A stretch of 64,000 nt of DNA from an uncultured Eubacteriales bacterium (GCA_934695425.1 CAKUVH010000002.1:142315-206314), one strand, 5' to 3'; numbered from the stretch's first letter, positions 33,245-43,049 are shown. The notes: generated by a model not told the origin, from the sequence alone. Program-made: numbers and translations.

Positions 33245-34400
33245 TTATGTACAACCACCCTTTCGGACTCAAATGTATCATATCTTTGAAGAAAAAAGGT
33301 TCGTACTCAGAGTTTCGAAGATCCAGATAATCAAATCCGAATTTTTTAATCTGTTTGCATATTTTATCATACAAAGAAAATCTTTTTTCTTGATTTATTT
33401 CGGTGATGTCGTAAAAGTATCCGTTCGCAGGCACCAGTACAATAAATGGCTTTATTTTTAAATTTTCGAATACTTCCAATATAAGCTCAAAGTCTTTGAA
33501 TTCAGGCGAAGTAAGCACTTGGGTTTCTTTATATATTCCCTTTAAATTTTCTGTGGTTCCTCCCAATGAGTCAAAATAATATTCATCACTTATCTTCAAA
33601 TCGTTACCATTATAATATTTTTTGCCCATTTCTTCAACTTCATTTTTTTCTTTTTGCCAGTCAATGTGTTTTATTTCAGATATAGAATCATTATCTAAAT
33701 TTTTAATTGCTCGGCATGCAGTATGCTTGTCTTTTAACTCCAAAACTTTTTCGTACAGGCAAAAATACGGTTTAAATAAATAGGAAATCGTGTTGGAGAA
33801 AAAGTTCTTGTTTGAATGTAAATAAGAATATAAAAATTCAGGGTTAAAAGAAATTTCTTTTTTAAGAAGCTCAGAATTTCTTTCGCAAACTCTATTTTTT
33901 ACGTCGTCACTTATATTGCCGTTTGACATAAATTTATAAAACTGAAGTTTTGAAAAATTATATCTATACGCCGCCTTGTCTATTTCTTCTCCTAAAAACC
34001 ATTGCGGCGAAACCATAAGTACAATTTTTCTATCGCTTAAATCAGTGTCTATTGCTCCGAGTTTTATAGCATGGAGCAAACTCTGAGTGCCGGCTTCTCC
34101 TATTAAGCATATATCATATGGCGCTTTATCGTTCGGAAACATGTTCGCAGCACTTTGCGGAGAATCCGTGTTGTTTAGTTCCGATGAACCCAGAATTAAA
34201 ATGTCATTTTTAGAACTTGCCTTATTTAGAATTTTAACTCCTTTATTTTTTTCGTTTATCCCATAAGCTTTTTCTATGAAATCGTTGTAGTTTTTCTCAA
34301 AATAATTATCGAGATATCTTGAATAACTTTTTGCCGCAAAAAACACAATGCATATCGGTATAAAGATTATTCCCAAAATTTTTAGTGTTTTGTTAAACAT
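33216..34400 (-). CDS. dltD: DltD, D-alanyl-lipoteichoic acid biosynthesis protein
   Basis: 394 residues: an N-terminal signal anchor (LKILGIIFIPICIVFFAAKSY) and an extracellular SGNH-like esterase domain starting with LILGSSELNN (catalytic Ser block) and ending KDMIHLSPKGW (catalytic Asp and His). DltD acts on the outer face of the membrane in the last step of D-Ala transfer to teichoic acid. It overlaps dltC by eight bases. Confidence 0.95.
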   Translation of the reverse strand: MFNKTLKILGIIFIPICIVFFAAKSYSRYLDNYFEKNYNDFIEKAYGINEKNKGVKILNKASSKNDILILGSSELNNTDSPQSAANMFPNDKAPYDICLIGEAGTQSLLHAIKLGAIDTDLSDRKIVLMVSPQWFLGEEIDKAAYRYNFSKLQFYKFMSNGNISDDVKNRVCERNSELLKKEISFNPEFLYSYLHSNKNFFSNTISYLFKPYFCLYEKVLELKDKHTACRAIKNLDNDSISEIKHIDWQKEKNEVEEMGKKYYNGNDLKISDEYYFDSLGGTTENLKGIYKETQVLTSPEFKDFELILEVFENLKIKPFIVLVPANGYFYDITEINQEKRFSLYDKICKQIKKFGFDYLDLRNSEYEPFFFKDMIHLSPKGWLYINEKITKRFS

Positions 34401-34638
34401 TAGAGCACCTTTTTTCCAAAAAATTTATAAAATTATTTACGGTGGTTATGTCATTTTTTTCAAAATCTGTAGGCTGAAGTTTTACTCCGAGCTTTTCTTC
34501 AAGTGACAAAATTATATTTATTGTGGACAAAGAGTCTATTAGTCCCGCGTCGAATAAATCCAAATCCAAATCTTCTTTAATTTCATCAGTTTCGCAAATT
34601 TCTTCCATTATTTCCAGTCCTAAATCTTCAAAATTCAT
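34393..34638 (-). CDS. dltC: DltC, D-alanyl carrier protein
   Basis: 81-residue acidic acyl-carrier-like protein. Ser36 in GLIDSLST is the 4'-phosphopantetheine attachment site. DltA loads D-Ala onto it and DltB passes it across the membrane. The length and helical pattern are standard. AAGGAG precedes the ATG. Confidence 0.95.
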   Translation of the reverse strand: MNFEDLGLEIMEEICETDEIKEDLDLDLFDAGLIDSLSTINIILSLEEKLGVKLQPTDFEKNDITTVNNFINFLEKRCSNV

Positions 34639-34656
34639 AATAACAAATCTCCTTTT

Positions 34657-35814
34657 TTAAAAATTAAATAAATATCCCGAAAATATCAACATTCCAAACG
34701 CAACCACGTGGAAACATATAATTCTGCTTACTAAATCGTAGTATTTGCTCTTTTTAAAGTTTCGATACGTTTTGGATTTTGTATATATATCGGTCAAAAT
34801 TAACATCAGACCTTGATACGCCCCGTAGGTTATATAAAATAAATAAAATCCGTGCCACAATCCCATCGTGAGCATAGTGAGCATGTATCCGCATCTAACG
34901 GCAACTTTCTTGCTTTTTACTTTTTTATTTCTCACCATGTTTAAGACAAATCTGCTAAATAAATAATCTCCAAACCATTTTGATAAAGAAATATGCCATC
35001 TATCCCAAAATTCTTTCATATTGTGAGCAAGGAAAGGCTTATTAAAGTTTTCGGGAGTTTTGATTCCAAGCACATAACTTGTCCCAATTGCGAACGCAGA
35101 ATAACCTGCAAAATCGAAAAACAAATACAGCGTGTATGCGTACATATAAACTATAACATTTAGAAAAGTTTTTTCTGTGGGGGCGTTAGTTATAAAGTAA
35201 ATATTTATCAAATTTGCAATAGCAAACTTATAGGTTATCCCTAATAATATTTTTTTGATTCCGACTTCTAAATATTCCTCCAAATATTCTTTTCCGGAAA
35301 TTTTTTTGTCTAAATCTTCTTTAAATCGTTTGTATCTATCGATAGGCCCCGAGCTTATAGCGGGGAAAAATGTTATAAAATACATTGCTTGCCATATCGA
35401 AAACTCTTCTATATGTCCATCGTGAATTTCTATTATCATTTGCCAAATTCTAAAACTCACATAAGAAATTCCTAAAAATCCCAAAAAATTAAAATCAGAA
35501 GTGTACACGCATGCTTTTACCGCCACCACGGGCAGTACAGACAAAGTGAAAATCGTATAGTAAAGATAATTACTTTTATATTTTTTATGTAGTAAATAGT
35601 AGGTATATATCAAAAGCATTTCAAATGCCATAAAGACCAAAAATTGTAAAGTTTGCATTGATTTAAAACCCATTATCAAACAAAGAGCAGGAACGGAAAT
35701 CGCGGTTGCATAGTATTTTATCGGCTTCCCGAGGAGACCTAATATTAAAGCCGGTATAAATAGCGGCAACATAATACAAAGTGAGAAGAAATCTGAATAT
35801 TGCGTGATAGACAT
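34657..35814 (-). CDS. dltB: DltB, membrane-bound O-acyltransferase for D-alanine export
   Basis: 385-residue MBOAT-family membrane protein with about ten membrane segments. The conserved region MKEFWDRWHISLSKWFGDYLF and the catalytic His in MGLWHGFYLFYI are present. It takes D-Ala from DltC and transfers it outward. Its ATG overlaps the dltA stop codon by one base (TAATG). Confidence 0.96.
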   Translation of the reverse strand: MSITQYSDFFSLCIMLPLFIPALILGLLGKPIKYYATAISVPALCLIMGFKSMQTLQFLVFMAFEMLLIYTYYLLHKKYKSNYLYYTIFTLSVLPVVAVKACVYTSDFNFLGFLGISYVSFRIWQMIIEIHDGHIEEFSIWQAMYFITFFPAISSGPIDRYKRFKEDLDKKISGKEYLEEYLEVGIKKILLGITYKFAIANLINIYFITNAPTEKTFLNVIVYMYAYTLYLFFDFAGYSAFAIGTSYVLGIKTPENFNKPFLAHNMKEFWDRWHISLSKWFGDYLFSRFVLNMVRNKKVKSKKVAVRCGYMLTMLTMGLWHGFYLFYITYGAYQGLMLILTDIYTKSKTYRNFKKSKYYDLVSRIICFHVVAFGMLIFSGYLFNF

Positions 35815-37340
35815 TATAATTCCTCCATCAATTTTTTACGATTAACTTTTCCGTTGTTTGTCATGGGAAGGATATCTTTAAATATTATTTTTTTGGGTAT
35901 CATGTAGGAAGGCAAAAATTTCAATAGGTCTTTTTTTATTTCTGATTGTGCTTTTAGTTTACTGTCTATTTCGAAATTTGGCACGATAAATGCCGCTATG
36001 TTTTCTACCGTTTCGTTTTTGATGATCGGCAGAACAACAGCATTTTTTATTTTTGAGAGTTTTAAAAGATTGCTTTCTATATCTTCGAGCTCTATCCTGT
36101 AACCATGAAGTTTTATTTGCAGGTCTATCCTTCCGCAGTAAAACAGGTTTCCGTTTTTTATATATCCTTCGTCTCCGGTTTTGTAGGAACGATAAACCTT
36201 ACCGTTTATTTCTTTTAATCCAAAAGATTTTTTATTTGCATCCGGTCTGTTAAAATATCCTATGCTTACTGAATCGCCTACAATTAAAATTTCGCCTTTT
36301 TCGCCTTCCGGAAGAATATTTCCTTCTGAATTTATTATAAATACAAATGTGCCGCTTTTTGGCTTACCAATGGGTAATGGATTGAATTTTTCAAGAACTT
36401 CTTTTGTTACCGTGATTTCCGTTATTGCTACAGTTGATTCCGTGGGGCCGTAAGTGTTTATAATTTTTGACTCCGAGAATCTTTCCGTGAGTTTTTTAGC
36501 GGTTAAATTTGAGAGAGCTTCTCCGCAAAACAAAAATAACTTAATATTTTTGAGTAAAGTTTTATTAAATCCGTCCGAGGCTAAACACATGTTTGCGAAG
36601 GACGGCGTAGAAACCCATACTGTAGCTTTGGAGTCCTTCAAGGAATTCAAAAGTAATTCATAATTTGTTTGAACAGATTTATTAAGGCACCATAATTTGC
36701 TCCCTGTGAACAACGAAGTATAAAGGTCCATTACAGAGAGGTCAAACGAAAAAGGCGCTTGATTTATGAATACATTTTCGGAATTTTCTAAATTTTCTCC
36801 TCCAAAACGAGAGGACCATTTCAAAAAATTATCCAAGCAATCAAGAGTTATTTGAACACCTTTAGGTTTTCCGGTGCTTCCGGAAGTAAATATAATATAA
36901 AATGTTTCATCAGGTTTAACGTGGCTGGATTTTTGGATTTTATCTTTCGAGCTTTCTATTATATTTTTTATTTCTTTTAAAGCGATAACATTTTTTGCAT
37001 CAAAATTCAAATTTTCTGTAGACAAAATGACAGGAGATTGCGTTTCTTCAATTATATCCTTTACTCTTTCATCAGGGACCGAAATATCAACAGGGCAGTA
37101 AGCTCGTCCGGATTTTACACATGCTAAAAAACAGACAATCATATACGGATTCTTATGACCATACACCACGATAGGATTTTTATTGGATTTAAGTGAAGTT
37201 TCCAAATAATAAGCCAGCCTGTCCGAAAAATCATCTAACTCCTTATAAGTGAGTTTCTTATCTTCGCAGCTGTCGTTGAAAATAGCTACTGAATCTTTTT
37301 TTGAATTTGCAAAAAAATTGATTTTTTCTAATATGTTCAA
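35814..37340 (-). CDS. dltA: DltA, D-alanine-D-alanyl carrier protein ligase
   Basis: 508-residue adenylating enzyme that activates D-Ala with ATP and loads it onto DltC. ANL-superfamily motifs are clear: FTSGSTGKPKGVQIT (phosphate loop), NTYGPTESTV, YKTGDEGY, GRIDLQIKLHGYRIELEDIE (hinge) and the C-terminal catalytic Lys in NGKVNRKKL. The start is TTG at 37340, with AAAGG 13-15 bases upstream. Only 22 bases separate it from rlmD, so rlmD-dltABCDX is likely one transcript. Confidence 0.96.
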   Translation of the reverse strand: MNILEKINFFANSKKDSVAIFNDSCEDKKLTYKELDDFSDRLAYYLETSLKSNKNPIVVYGHKNPYMIVCFLACVKSGRAYCPVDISVPDERVKDIIEETQSPVILSTENLNFDAKNVIALKEIKNIIESSKDKIQKSSHVKPDETFYIIFTSGSTGKPKGVQITLDCLDNFLKWSSRFGGENLENSENVFINQAPFSFDLSVMDLYTSLFTGSKLWCLNKSVQTNYELLLNSLKDSKATVWVSTPSFANMCLASDGFNKTLLKNIKLFLFCGEALSNLTAKKLTERFSESKIINTYGPTESTVAITEITVTKEVLEKFNPLPIGKPKSGTFVFIINSEGNILPEGEKGEILIVGDSVSIGYFNRPDANKKSFGLKEINGKVYRSYKTGDEGYIKNGNLFYCGRIDLQIKLHGYRIELEDIESNLLKLSKIKNAVVLPIIKNETVENIAAFIVPNFEIDSKLKAQSEIKKDLLKFLPSYMIPKKIIFKDILPMTNNGKVNRKKLMEEL

Positions 37341-37362
37341 ATTTTTTCAACGCCTTTCTTGG

Positions 37363-38748
37363 TTAATTGGTTGACTTTTTGAGCACCACAATAGTTTCCA
37401 CATGTTTTGTTCTTGGGAATAAATCAACCGGGCAAATTTTTTTGAATTGATAACTATCGGTTAATTCGAATAATTTTTTTAAATCCTTTGATAAGGTTGC
37501 CGGATTGCATGATATATATACTATAGTATCCGGGAAAATTTCAACTAAATTTTCAATAAATTTTTCAGAGCAGCCTTTTCTCGGCGGATCAACAACTACA
37601 ACGTCGTAGTTTGAATTTTCAGCCGAAATATTTTTAATTATCTCAGTTGAATCCGAGCACACAAAATCGATATTATTAATATTATTAATCTTCGCATTTT
37701 CTTTTGCATTTTCTATGGCTTTCGGAACTATTTCTGTTCCTGTTACATGATTCACCTGATGCGCCATCGTCATGCCGATTGTCCCTATTCCGCAGTAAAA
37801 ATCAATCAAGTTTTGTTCTTTCTTCAGTTCGGCATATTCTATGGCTAAGTTATAAAGTTTTTCGGTTTGATTGTGATTGATTTGATAAAAAGACTCAGTC
37901 GAAATATTAAATTTCAAATTGCATAAATTATCCGTGATGTAACTTTTCCCGTAGAGTGTTTTGAAATTTTTTCCGAGAATAACATTTGTTTTTTCGGTAT
38001 TGTAATTCAAAACTATCCCCGTAATATTTTTAAATTTTGATGTTAAAAATTCAACTAAATTCTTTGGATTGAATTTTTTCCCGTGATTTATCACCAAGCA
38101 AACCATTATTTCACTGCAATCGGAATTACTTCTGATATAAACATGTCTGACGGTTCCCGAATGAGAAAATTCATCATAGGGGAGTATATCATTGGATACC
38201 ATCCAAGTTTTTACATGTTTTGTTATGTCGTCAAAAACTTCGGGGTGCAATTTACAACTTTCACAGTTGCTTATATTATGGCTTCGAGATGCAAAAAATC
38301 CCGAAATTACATTCCCGTCTTTATCTTTGCCGAAAGGAATTTGTGCCTTGTTGCGATATCCTATAATTTTTTCCGAACCCAATATTTTTTCGATTTGTAA
38401 GTTTTTAAATCCTCCGATGCGAGCCAAACAATCCGAAACATGCTTTTCTTTTATTTTCAATTCCGCAGGATAAGAAATATGCCTGAATGCGCACCCTCCG
38501 CACCTGGAATAGTAAGAACAATCACACTCGATTCTGTCGCACGAGGGTTTTATGTACTTTTCAACTTTACCGACCAAATAGTTTTTTGCTTCTTTAATTA
38601 TTTTAACTTCTACGTGGTCACCTACAGCGGATTTCGGTACAAAGATTGCTATGCCGTTAAATCTTCCTATGCCGTCGCCGTTTATGTTTACGTCTTCTAT
38701 AGTTATTTTTACTATGTCGTTTTTTCTTAAATTCGATGTTTTACTCAT
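37363..38748 (-). CDS. 23S rRNA (uracil-5-)-methyltransferase, RlmCD/RumA family
   Basis: SAM-dependent methyltransferase that makes 5-methyluridine in 23S rRNA. 461 residues: an N-terminal TRAM domain (NGDGIGRFNGIAIFVPKSAVGD), an iron-sulfur cluster motif with cysteines in CDCSYYSRCGGCAF plus one later Cys, the SAM site DFYCGIGTIGM, DPPRKGC and the nucleophile Cys in YISCNPATL. ATG at 38748 is chosen because the TRAM domain starts right after it and a GAAGAGAG purine run lies upstream; the frame is open further upstream, but that segment is not conserved-looking. Heads the dlt transcript. Confidence 0.92.
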   Translation of the reverse strand: MSKTSNLRKNDIVKITIEDVNINGDGIGRFNGIAIFVPKSAVGDHVEVKIIKEAKNYLVGKVEKYIKPSCDRIECDCSYYSRCGGCAFRHISYPAELKIKEKHVSDCLARIGGFKNLQIEKILGSEKIIGYRNKAQIPFGKDKDGNVISGFFASRSHNISNCESCKLHPEVFDDITKHVKTWMVSNDILPYDEFSHSGTVRHVYIRSNSDCSEIMVCLVINHGKKFNPKNLVEFLTSKFKNITGIVLNYNTEKTNVILGKNFKTLYGKSYITDNLCNLKFNISTESFYQINHNQTEKLYNLAIEYAELKKEQNLIDFYCGIGTIGMTMAHQVNHVTGTEIVPKAIENAKENAKINNINNIDFVCSDSTEIIKNISAENSNYDVVVVDPPRKGCSEKFIENLVEIFPDTIVYISCNPATLSKDLKKLFELTDSYQFKKICPVDLFPRTKHVETIVVLKKSTN

Positions 38749-38835
38749 TTTTTCTCTCTTCGTTTTATGAATTTTCATATAAAGTATATTGTACCACAAT
38801 TCTAAACATAATTCTACATATTGTGAGTTTATATA

Positions 38836-38862
38836 AAAAAAGAGCCGCCTCATCGGGCGACT
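38836..38862 (-). terminator. Intrinsic terminator of the Cys-rich small gene
   Basis: Minus-strand stem GAGTCGCC / GGCGGCTC (one G-U pair) followed by seven T residues. Confidence 0.82.
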
Positions 38863-38879
38863 CAAGTTTTAGGCGATAA

Positions 38880-39011
38880 TCAACCGCCGCAGCCACATCC
38901 GCAGCCATTTCCGCAACCGCAGCTGTCGTCTCCGCAGCAGCAGCAAAGAACTATAATGATGAGAACAATTATGAAGCAGCAGTTATTTCCGCCGAAAAAG
39001 TTATTACACAT
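38880..39011 (-). CDS. Very small cysteine- and glycine-rich membrane protein
   Basis: 43-residue protein: a short N-terminus MCNNFFGGNN, one hydrophobic helix CCFIIVLIIIVLCCCC, then a Cys-Gly tail CGCGNGCGCGCGG. It resembles the chorion-class high-cysteine small proteins annotated in many Clostridia; their function is not established and may involve the spore coat or metal binding. GGAGG lies nine bases before the ATG, and a strong terminator follows, supporting a real gene. A third of the residues are Cys. Confidence 0.8.
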   Translation of the reverse strand: MCNNFFGGNNCCFIIVLIIIVLCCCCGDDSCGCGNGCGCGCGG

Positions 39012-39165
39012 GTATGAATTCCTCCTTTTAATATTTACATTAACATACTATTTCAGAGCAAATAATTTGGTTACTCATTTTTTAAAATAAAATTTTTATA
39101 AATATTTTTTTAATATAAAATACGACTATATGCATATATATTTTTTAATTTTCACTAAAAAATAA

Positions 39166-39194
39166 TTGACTTTACTCATATAAAGTTGTATCAT
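39166..39194 (+). promoter_or_regulatory. Sigma-A promoter for the leader-AAA+ operon
   Basis: TTGACT at 39166-39171 and TATCAT at 39189-39194 with a 17-base spacer, 40 bases upstream of the first gene. This promoter has no TA tract. Confidence 0.65.
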
Positions 39195-39233
39195 GGTAGT
39201 GTGCGTAATTTATTATAATGAAGGAGGATTATT

Positions 39234-41336
39234 ATGGATATAGGTAAAAAAATTGAGGAAGTTTTTGAACAAATGAAAGAAAGACCTGTGCTAATGGATA
39301 AATTCTATGAGCTCGAGGATATGGATCAAATTTATGAGTTTTTTCATTCGGTAAGAGGTGGATACACTAAACAAGAATTTTTCAAATATGTATCCGATTT
39401 CTTGGATGAATTGGATGAGCTTGATGAACTTAGCGATAGTGAAATTAATGCAGAAAATTTGAGTAATGTTGCCGGCGGAGCGGGTGCGTCCAAAAAAGCT
39501 CTTGCAGGTATGTTGGCAGCAATGTCTTTGTTCCCGGCAGCTCCTACAGGATTGTATGCAGCTGAAAATTCTCAAAATAACACAAACATAGAAGCTAAAG
39601 CGGAAGAACAACCTAAAGCAAGCGAAGAAAATAAAGAAGAGAACAAAGAAGAGAATAAAGAGGAAGATCAAAAAAAGAAATCCAGCATCTTTTCAAGAAT
39701 TAAAAAATTTATCTTTAAAAATAAAGGTAAGATAGCTCTCTGCGTTGCGGGATTGGTTCTTGCTGCGATTGCTATTAAAAATCGCGAAGGAATTATCAAC
39801 TGGACACAAGAAACTATAGATTCTATAAAGAAAATATTTAGTCCTAAAAAAGATGTACAACTCGCAGGGCTGGAAGAAAAACTAAAAGCCGGTATGAGTG
39901 ATGAACAAGCCAGAGAAGAAATCTCCAAGCTTGTTATCGGACAAGCAGAAGAAATGAAAATGCCCGGCCCCTCGAGTTCGGCGGCTGATTTCGAAAGATA
40001 CAATGCATATCTCAAAGTTAAAGAAATGCGCGACCACCAAATAGAGTCTTTGGTATCAAGATACTCCAAAGAGAGCCAGAATGTAAGTTGGTATAGCAAA
40101 ATCCCTTATTTCTGCGGACTTGCAGGAATGCTTGCTTTGGGTAAAGAAGCAGCCGGTGGTTTCTCAGATTGCTTGAAATTTTTCTCTTCACTTCAAGATT
40201 CTGCATATAATTTGTTTGGACCATACAGTATTTTTAGTAGATTCTTTAATATGAGTAGGGTAGAGTATGACCCTGTTAAACCTGTTGATTCAAATTCAAA
40301 TCTAACCAAAGCGTTTAAGGAAGTAAAAGGTCAAACAAAGGCCAAAGAGCAACTTAGACGCGCAATTTCTCAGATAGTAGTAGAGAGATATTCTAGATTT
40401 AAGAATGAAAAACCATATGAGAAGGCAGACGTTTTTTATTTCATCGGACCTTCCGGCGTAGGAAAAACTTATATGGCGGCGAAATTATGTGAACATAAAG
40501 CCTTAACTAATGATGACGCACCATATCTTTTCTCTGCGGGAGACATTGATAGTGCATCGGATCTTTCTCTTGTTGAACAGATTTTTGGACCTAAAAATGA
40601 CTACAGTTACGATAATAACAAAAAAGCAAAGAGCAGTTTGTACACATATATTAAAAACCATCCAAACGGCGTAGTTGTATTTGATGAGTATGACAAGCTC
40701 CCGGATAACAGCTTGGACGAAGTATTTAGAAGTGCTATGGACAAAGGAAAAGTAATAGTTGCCGGTCAAGAACTCGATTGTTCCGGAGTTACATTTATCT
40801 TAACATCCAACGAGAGTAAAGAATCACTCAATATAGCAGGTGGAAACAAGGAAAGAGAAGATGACGAGTCTATTACTCATCATAGTCACGACAAATCATT
40901 CACAAACAGAATTCATGTCGTTGAATTTGAAAAATTATTTGAGGATAATTATGTAGATATCGCAAAAATAGAACTTTATGAAAAATTGAATGATACATTT
41001 AAAGAAAAAGACATGGGCGGCGTAAAGATATCAATGAGCGAAGATACTATCAAGAAAATTGCCGACAGAACAACAAAATACGGCAAAGGCGCTCGTTATA
41101 TTAAGTATGACCTTTTAGGAGAAGCTATTAGAGTTATTACTGAATTGATATTTGGTAATTCCGGCGGAAAGATTAAGAAATTTAGAGGAAAAACAGTTGA
41201 ACTCGAGTATAATCTCAGAGATGTCAGCGAAGAAGAAGCTAAATATGATGCTCCGGCAGATGTAGACGGCAAATATTATGTTAAAGATGGCGATAAATAT
41301 AAACGCTGGGAATTCGAGGCAACTCTTAAAGATTAA
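39234..41336 (+). CDS. Nif11-like leader fused to an active-looking AAA+ ATPase
   Basis: 700 residues. Residues 1-82 look like a Nif11-type RiPP leader: a helical acidic segment with MDKFYELEDMDQIYEFF, GYTKQEFFKYV, and the double-glycine processing motif NVAGG ending at Gly82. Next comes a hydrophobic stretch (90-103) before LYAAENS, then a low-complexity Glu/Lys region, a probable membrane helix (about 165-185) and a Clp/torsin-like AAA+ domain (about 355-650). This has Walker A GPSGVGKT at 405-412, Walker B VVVFDEYDK at 480-488, sensor 1 FILTSNES, a possible Arg finger FTNRIHVVEF and a sensor 2-like GKGARYIK. The leader identity comes from pattern and was not searched. First of a three-gene operon. 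Confidence 0.75.
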   Translation: MDIGKKIEEVFEQMKERPVLMDKFYELEDMDQIYEFFHSVRGGYTKQEFFKYVSDFLDELDELDELSDSEINAENLSNVAGGAGASKKALAGMLAAMSLFPAAPTGLYAAENSQNNTNIEAKAEEQPKASEENKEENKEENKEEDQKKKSSIFSRIKKFIFKNKGKIALCVAGLVLAAIAIKNREGIINWTQETIDSIKKIFSPKKDVQLAGLEEKLKAGMSDEQAREEISKLVIGQAEEMKMPGPSSSAADFERYNAYLKVKEMRDHQIESLVSRYSKESQNVSWYSKIPYFCGLAGMLALGKEAAGGFSDCLKFFSSLQDSAYNLFGPYSIFSRFFNMSRVEYDPVKPVDSNSNLTKAFKEVKGQTKAKEQLRRAISQIVVERYSRFKNEKPYEKADVFYFIGPSGVGKTYMAAKLCEHKALTNDDAPYLFSAGDIDSASDLSLVEQIFGPKNDYSYDNNKKAKSSLYTYIKNHPNGVVVFDEYDKLPDNSLDEVFRSAMDKGKVIVAGQELDCSGVTFILTSNESKESLNIAGGNKEREDDESITHHSHDKSFTNRIHVVEFEKLFEDNYVDIAKIELYEKLNDTFKEKDMGGVKISMSEDTIKKIADRTTKYGKGARYIKYDLLGEAIRVITELIFGNSGGKIKKFRGKTVELEYNLRDVSEEEAKYDAPADVDGKYYVKDGDKYKRWEFEATLKD

Positions 41337-41360
41337 TATCAATAAATGTTAGTAGAAAAG

Positions 41361-41516
41361 GGGAGAGATGAAGATGGTAAAAAATATTGATAGAATGATT
41401 GAATCAGTAATAGAAAGAGAAGACCTAATGAGAGAATTAGCCGAGCAAGAATCTTATGAAGATGTTTATAATTTTTGCACTTCCATAGAGGACGGATATA
41501 CGCAAGAAGAATTATT
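41361..41516 (+). repeat. Direct repeat copy 1: ribosome site and leader start of the second leader-AAA gene
   Basis: This 156-base segment matches 42894-43049 with four substitutions by eye; similarity then drops sharply. It covers GGGAGAG, the start codon and the first 47 codons. Confidence 0.85.
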
Positions 41517-42882
41517 CCGATTATTGGATGAAGCATATGAAGATTACGGATATGCAGTCCCTGAAATTGAAAATAACGCGCTGGATTATGTAGCCGGTGG
41601 AAAGGGAGATTTCAGAGGAAAAATCATGGCAGGAGTACTTTCGTCTCTTGCCCTTTTCCCCGCAAGCGCAGTAGGGACCAGCGCTCTGGATCAAGATTCC
41701 TCCAAAGTGAGCTCTGAAAATTCAGCAAGCTCCGTAGAAAACAAAAAAGGAATTAAAGCGGGAGTAAGAGCACTTTCCGCGATGTGTAATTATAAATATT
41801 CTAAAAACAAATCCAGTATATTTGAGGGCAATTGGCTGGATAAAATGTTTGATAAATTATATTTAACCGAAGACACAAAATCACAGCTTAAAAAAGTTAT
41901 GGTATCGATTGACGATGAGAGGTTTAAGTACTCGCAAGAAGGTAAAGCTTATGATCACGGGGACGTTATTTATGTAGATGGACCAGGTCTTTCGAACAAA
42001 GCAGACGCTCTCAAAACCGTATTTGCATTTGAACGACCATGTGTTTATTCACTTTCAGATATGGATAAGGAATCTGAAAAATCTAAAGTTGAACAAATTT
42101 TTGGACCTACTTCTGAAGACAAAAAGTCAAAAGGAAATGTATTCTCTTATATAAAAAATCTTTTTAATAAAAGTGATAAACATAAAAGTTTATATAGTTA
42201 TATTAAAAGCCACCACGGCTTTGGATGCGTAATTTTGAAAGATTATGATAAGTTACGTGATAAGGACGTGGATGAAGCTCTTGAAAAAATAATTGATACA
42301 GGAAAAATAACCGTATCCGGGGAAGAAATTGATTGCTCAGGAATAACTTTTATATTAACTACTGATAGTGGAGAGTATTCCAATCTACATTTTGGCAAAA
42401 AAATTAATCACAAACTTAGCGGTTGTTGTGACTCTTCATTTTTAAACAAATTAAAAATCGTTGACTTCGATAGGACTGCTGAGCGAAAAGTGAGAAATTG
42501 TATAGAATCTGTGACTCGTGAGTGCTTTTCGCAACTCTATAATAGTGATGTGGAAATAGATGTAATATTAAGCGATGAAGAGGTAAATAAGATAATCGAA
42601 GAAGAAGGCTTAAAAGACGAAAATTATGATGAATTTACGTATAATCATTCTTTAGAATACAAGATTAGGCGAGCCCTGTATGGAATTCTTTATAAATACT
42701 ATGGTCTTGAAAAAATGGATAAAATAAAAGCTCCAAATAAAATAAATGTAGAGTTTAAGTATGAATTGAAGGAATATTCTTCAGATGAGATGGAGTTTGA
42801 AGAAAAATTTATACCCAAGGGAGTAGTTGAAGTCGATGGAAAAACGATGTATTGGGGAATTACGGCGACTATAAAAGATTAG
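41374..42882 (+). CDS. Nif11-like leader fused to a degenerate AAA+ domain, copy 2
   Basis: 502 residues. The leader (1-76) ends with DYVAGG, followed by a hydrophobic segment (84-100, KIMAGVLSSLALFPASAV). The body aligns with the first protein over the AAA+ region (VEQIFGP, SLYSYIKSHHGFG, the GEEIDCSGITFIL block), but Walker A is lost (VDGPGLSNKADAL in place of GxxGxGKT) and Walker B has lost its Asp-Glu pair (VILKDYDKL). It therefore probably does not hydrolyse ATP. ATG at 41374 is preferred: GGGAG is eight bases upstream, whereas an ATG at 41368 is only two bases away. Likely a partner or regulator of the first protein. Confidence 0.72.
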   Translation: MVKNIDRMIESVIEREDLMRELAEQESYEDVYNFCTSIEDGYTQEELFRLLDEAYEDYGYAVPEIENNALDYVAGGKGDFRGKIMAGVLSSLALFPASAVGTSALDQDSSKVSSENSASSVENKKGIKAGVRALSAMCNYKYSKNKSSIFEGNWLDKMFDKLYLTEDTKSQLKKVMVSIDDERFKYSQEGKAYDHGDVIYVDGPGLSNKADALKTVFAFERPCVYSLSDMDKESEKSKVEQIFGPTSEDKKSKGNVFSYIKNLFNKSDKHKSLYSYIKSHHGFGCVILKDYDKLRDKDVDEALEKIIDTGKITVSGEEIDCSGITFILTTDSGEYSNLHFGKKINHKLSGCCDSSFLNKLKIVDFDRTAERKVRNCIESVTRECFSQLYNSDVEIDVILSDEEVNKIIEEEGLKDENYDEFTYNHSLEYKIRRALYGILYKYYGLEKMDKIKAPNKINVEFKYELKEYSSDEMEFEEKFIPKGVVEVDGKTMYWGITATIKD

Positions 42883-42893
42883 AATATAAGTAT

Positions 42894-43049
42894 GGGAGAG
42901 ATGAAGATGGTAAAAAATATTGATAGGATGATTGAATCAGTAATAGAAAGAGAAGACCTAATGAGAGAATTAGCCGAGCAAGAATCTTATGAAGATGTTT
43001 ATGATTTTTGTACTTCCATAGAGGACGGATATACACAAGAAGAATTATT
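42894..43049 (+). repeat. Direct repeat copy 2: ribosome site and leader start of the third leader-AAA gene
   Basis: Second copy of the segment at 41361-41516. Confidence 0.85.
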
